Shown piece after piece: positions 30,294 to 30,617 of a stretch of DNA of 30,617 nt. A program made the position numbers and the translations under genes. The number at the start of each line of letters is the position of its first letter. Position 1 is the first letter of the stretch. The notes under the pieces are model-generated. The model had not been told where the DNA came from. It worked only from the letters and a program-made list of their open reading frames with translations, and ran no database searches. The DNA is from a virus. The DNA lies in IMG/VR virus record IMGVR_UViG_3300042465_002266, positions 1-30,617 of that record; one strand, 5' to 3'.

Positions 30294-30617
30294 ATGATTA
30301 AGAGGCTTACCGCAGAAAGACAAAAGCCCCGTTCGGCTAAAAACGAGGCTTTTGAGGGGGTAGGCAAGGTTGGAATCAGCAACCCTGTTAGACGGCATAT
30401 TACTTTATATGTTTTGTTTATTCAAGATTGCTCTGCTATTCACCAGCCTTATAACACTTTAGCCCGTGACGGGTATAACAACGGCAACGTATCGCGCAGA
30501 GTTCCGACACTTAAAACGGTAATCAAAATTCCAAGCTCTGACCGACCCTTGTCAACTTGGCCCATGAAGCAGCCACTGGCTGACCGATTCGCAGATAGGA
30601 TGCTGCGTGAGACTTGT
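30294..30617 (+). CDS. possible partial gene running off the window
   Basis: Open for 108 codons from ATG with no stop before the edge, a run that would be uncommon by chance but possible. The C-terminal visible part (VPTLKTVIKIPSSDRPLSTW, then QPLADRFADRM) looks protein-like. Against it are the weak ribosome site and the terminator-like hairpin inside codons 10-20. Function unknown. Confidence 0.3.
   Translation, partial: MIKRLTAERQKPRSAKNEAFEGVGKVGISNPVRRHITLYVLFIQDCSAIHQPYNTLARDGYNNGNVSRRVPTLKTVIKIPSSDRPLSTWPMKQPLADRFADRMLRETC
30322..30353. terminator. bidirectional terminator-like hairpin
   Basis: AAAAGCC-C-CGTT (30322-30333) pairs with AACG-A-GGCTTTT (30342-30353) with one C-A mismatch and an 8-base loop. 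The flanking A and T runs make it work in both directions; the T-rich tail is better on the minus strand. It lies 38 bases after the 112-aa gene. It fits the end of a rightward unit meeting a leftward one. Confidence 0.65.

Larger units (their letters stand above)
30284..30617. other. right end of window, coding status unresolved
   Basis: On the plus strand a frame opens at ATG 30294 and stays open to the window edge (108 codons, MIKRLTAERQ... LADRFADRMLRETC). It lacks a convincing ribosome site and contains the hairpin at 30322-30353. On the minus strand a frame from 30616 is open to TAA at 30449-30451 (55 codons). A leftward gene converging on a bidirectional terminator is therefore an equal alternative. 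Two small inverted repeats are also visible (GGTTG/CAACC near 30370-30388; CCCGT/ACGGG near 30463-30475). No tRNA is present. Confidence 0.5.

Noticed and set aside
30370-30388. GGTTG/CAACC arm resembling a tRNA T-arm
   Set aside because: The 7-base loop lacks the TTC core, and no acceptor stem or anticodon arm can be built around it.
1-30617. Integrase, attachment site or tRNA genes
   Set aside because: No tyrosine or serine recombinase motifs, att-like repeats or tRNA cloverleaf were seen in the window, so lysogeny is neither supported nor excluded.

Overview
The window is most of the genome of a tailed double-stranded DNA phage (Caudoviricetes). The presence of a tail terminator, tail tube, frameshifted assembly chaperone, tape measure and lambda-J-like tip, with no sheath gene, suggests a siphovirus with a long non-contractile tail. 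Composition is near 50% G+C, and most genes have clear Shine-Dalgarno sites. The 3TM (GTA-type) holin, GH24 lysozyme and small proteins of aquatic-phage type point to a Gram-negative, probably aquatic, host, but the host cannot be named from the sequence. No integrase, DNA polymerase, helicase, primase or tRNA is visible, so lifestyle is undecided and part of the genome lies outside the window.

Layout. (1) 1-826: very small genes, two of a type common in marine and freshwater phages. (2) 886-6686: packaging and head start (small and large terminase, DUF4055-type portal, MuF-type minor head protein, scaffold). (3) 6721-9564: P22-like coat protein, a strong terminator hairpin, then four connector and tail-terminator genes. 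(4) 9567-17611: tail tube, assembly chaperone with a -1 frameshift extension, tape measure, distal tail protein, hub protein and tip protein. (5) 17613-23856: baseplate, adhesin and fibre genes, including a ConA/LamG-like fibre and a protein with two carbohydrate-binding-like modules. (6) 23865-25808: membrane proteins, a 3TM holin and an endolysin with an E-C-T catalytic triad. (7) 25788-29807, minus strand: a tightly overlapping early operon of about 15 genes, beginning with a recombination cassette (DUF1071 annealing protein, YqaJ exonuclease, SSB-like protein), then a MazG-like pyrophosphohydrolase, a small HTH protein and many tiny genes. (8) 29808-29944: a divergent control region with AAGCAC operator-like repeats. 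(9) 29945 to the end: a rightward gene, a bidirectional terminator-like hairpin and an unresolved right end.

The best candidate for an undescribed system is at about 5070-5992. The C-terminal third of the MuF head protein carries a zincin-like HELGH motif. It is sharply A+T-rich (27-37% G+C on hand-counted lines, against 50-62% in flanking lines) and is followed without a gap by an equally A+T-rich 61-aa gene. This is the layout expected of a phage-borne MuF effector with an immunity-like partner. The next strongest signal is a programmed -1 frameshift in the tail chaperone: heptamer A AAT TTT at 10854-10860, inside the only 25-nt stretch where slippage can work, directly followed by an 8-bp perfect stem.
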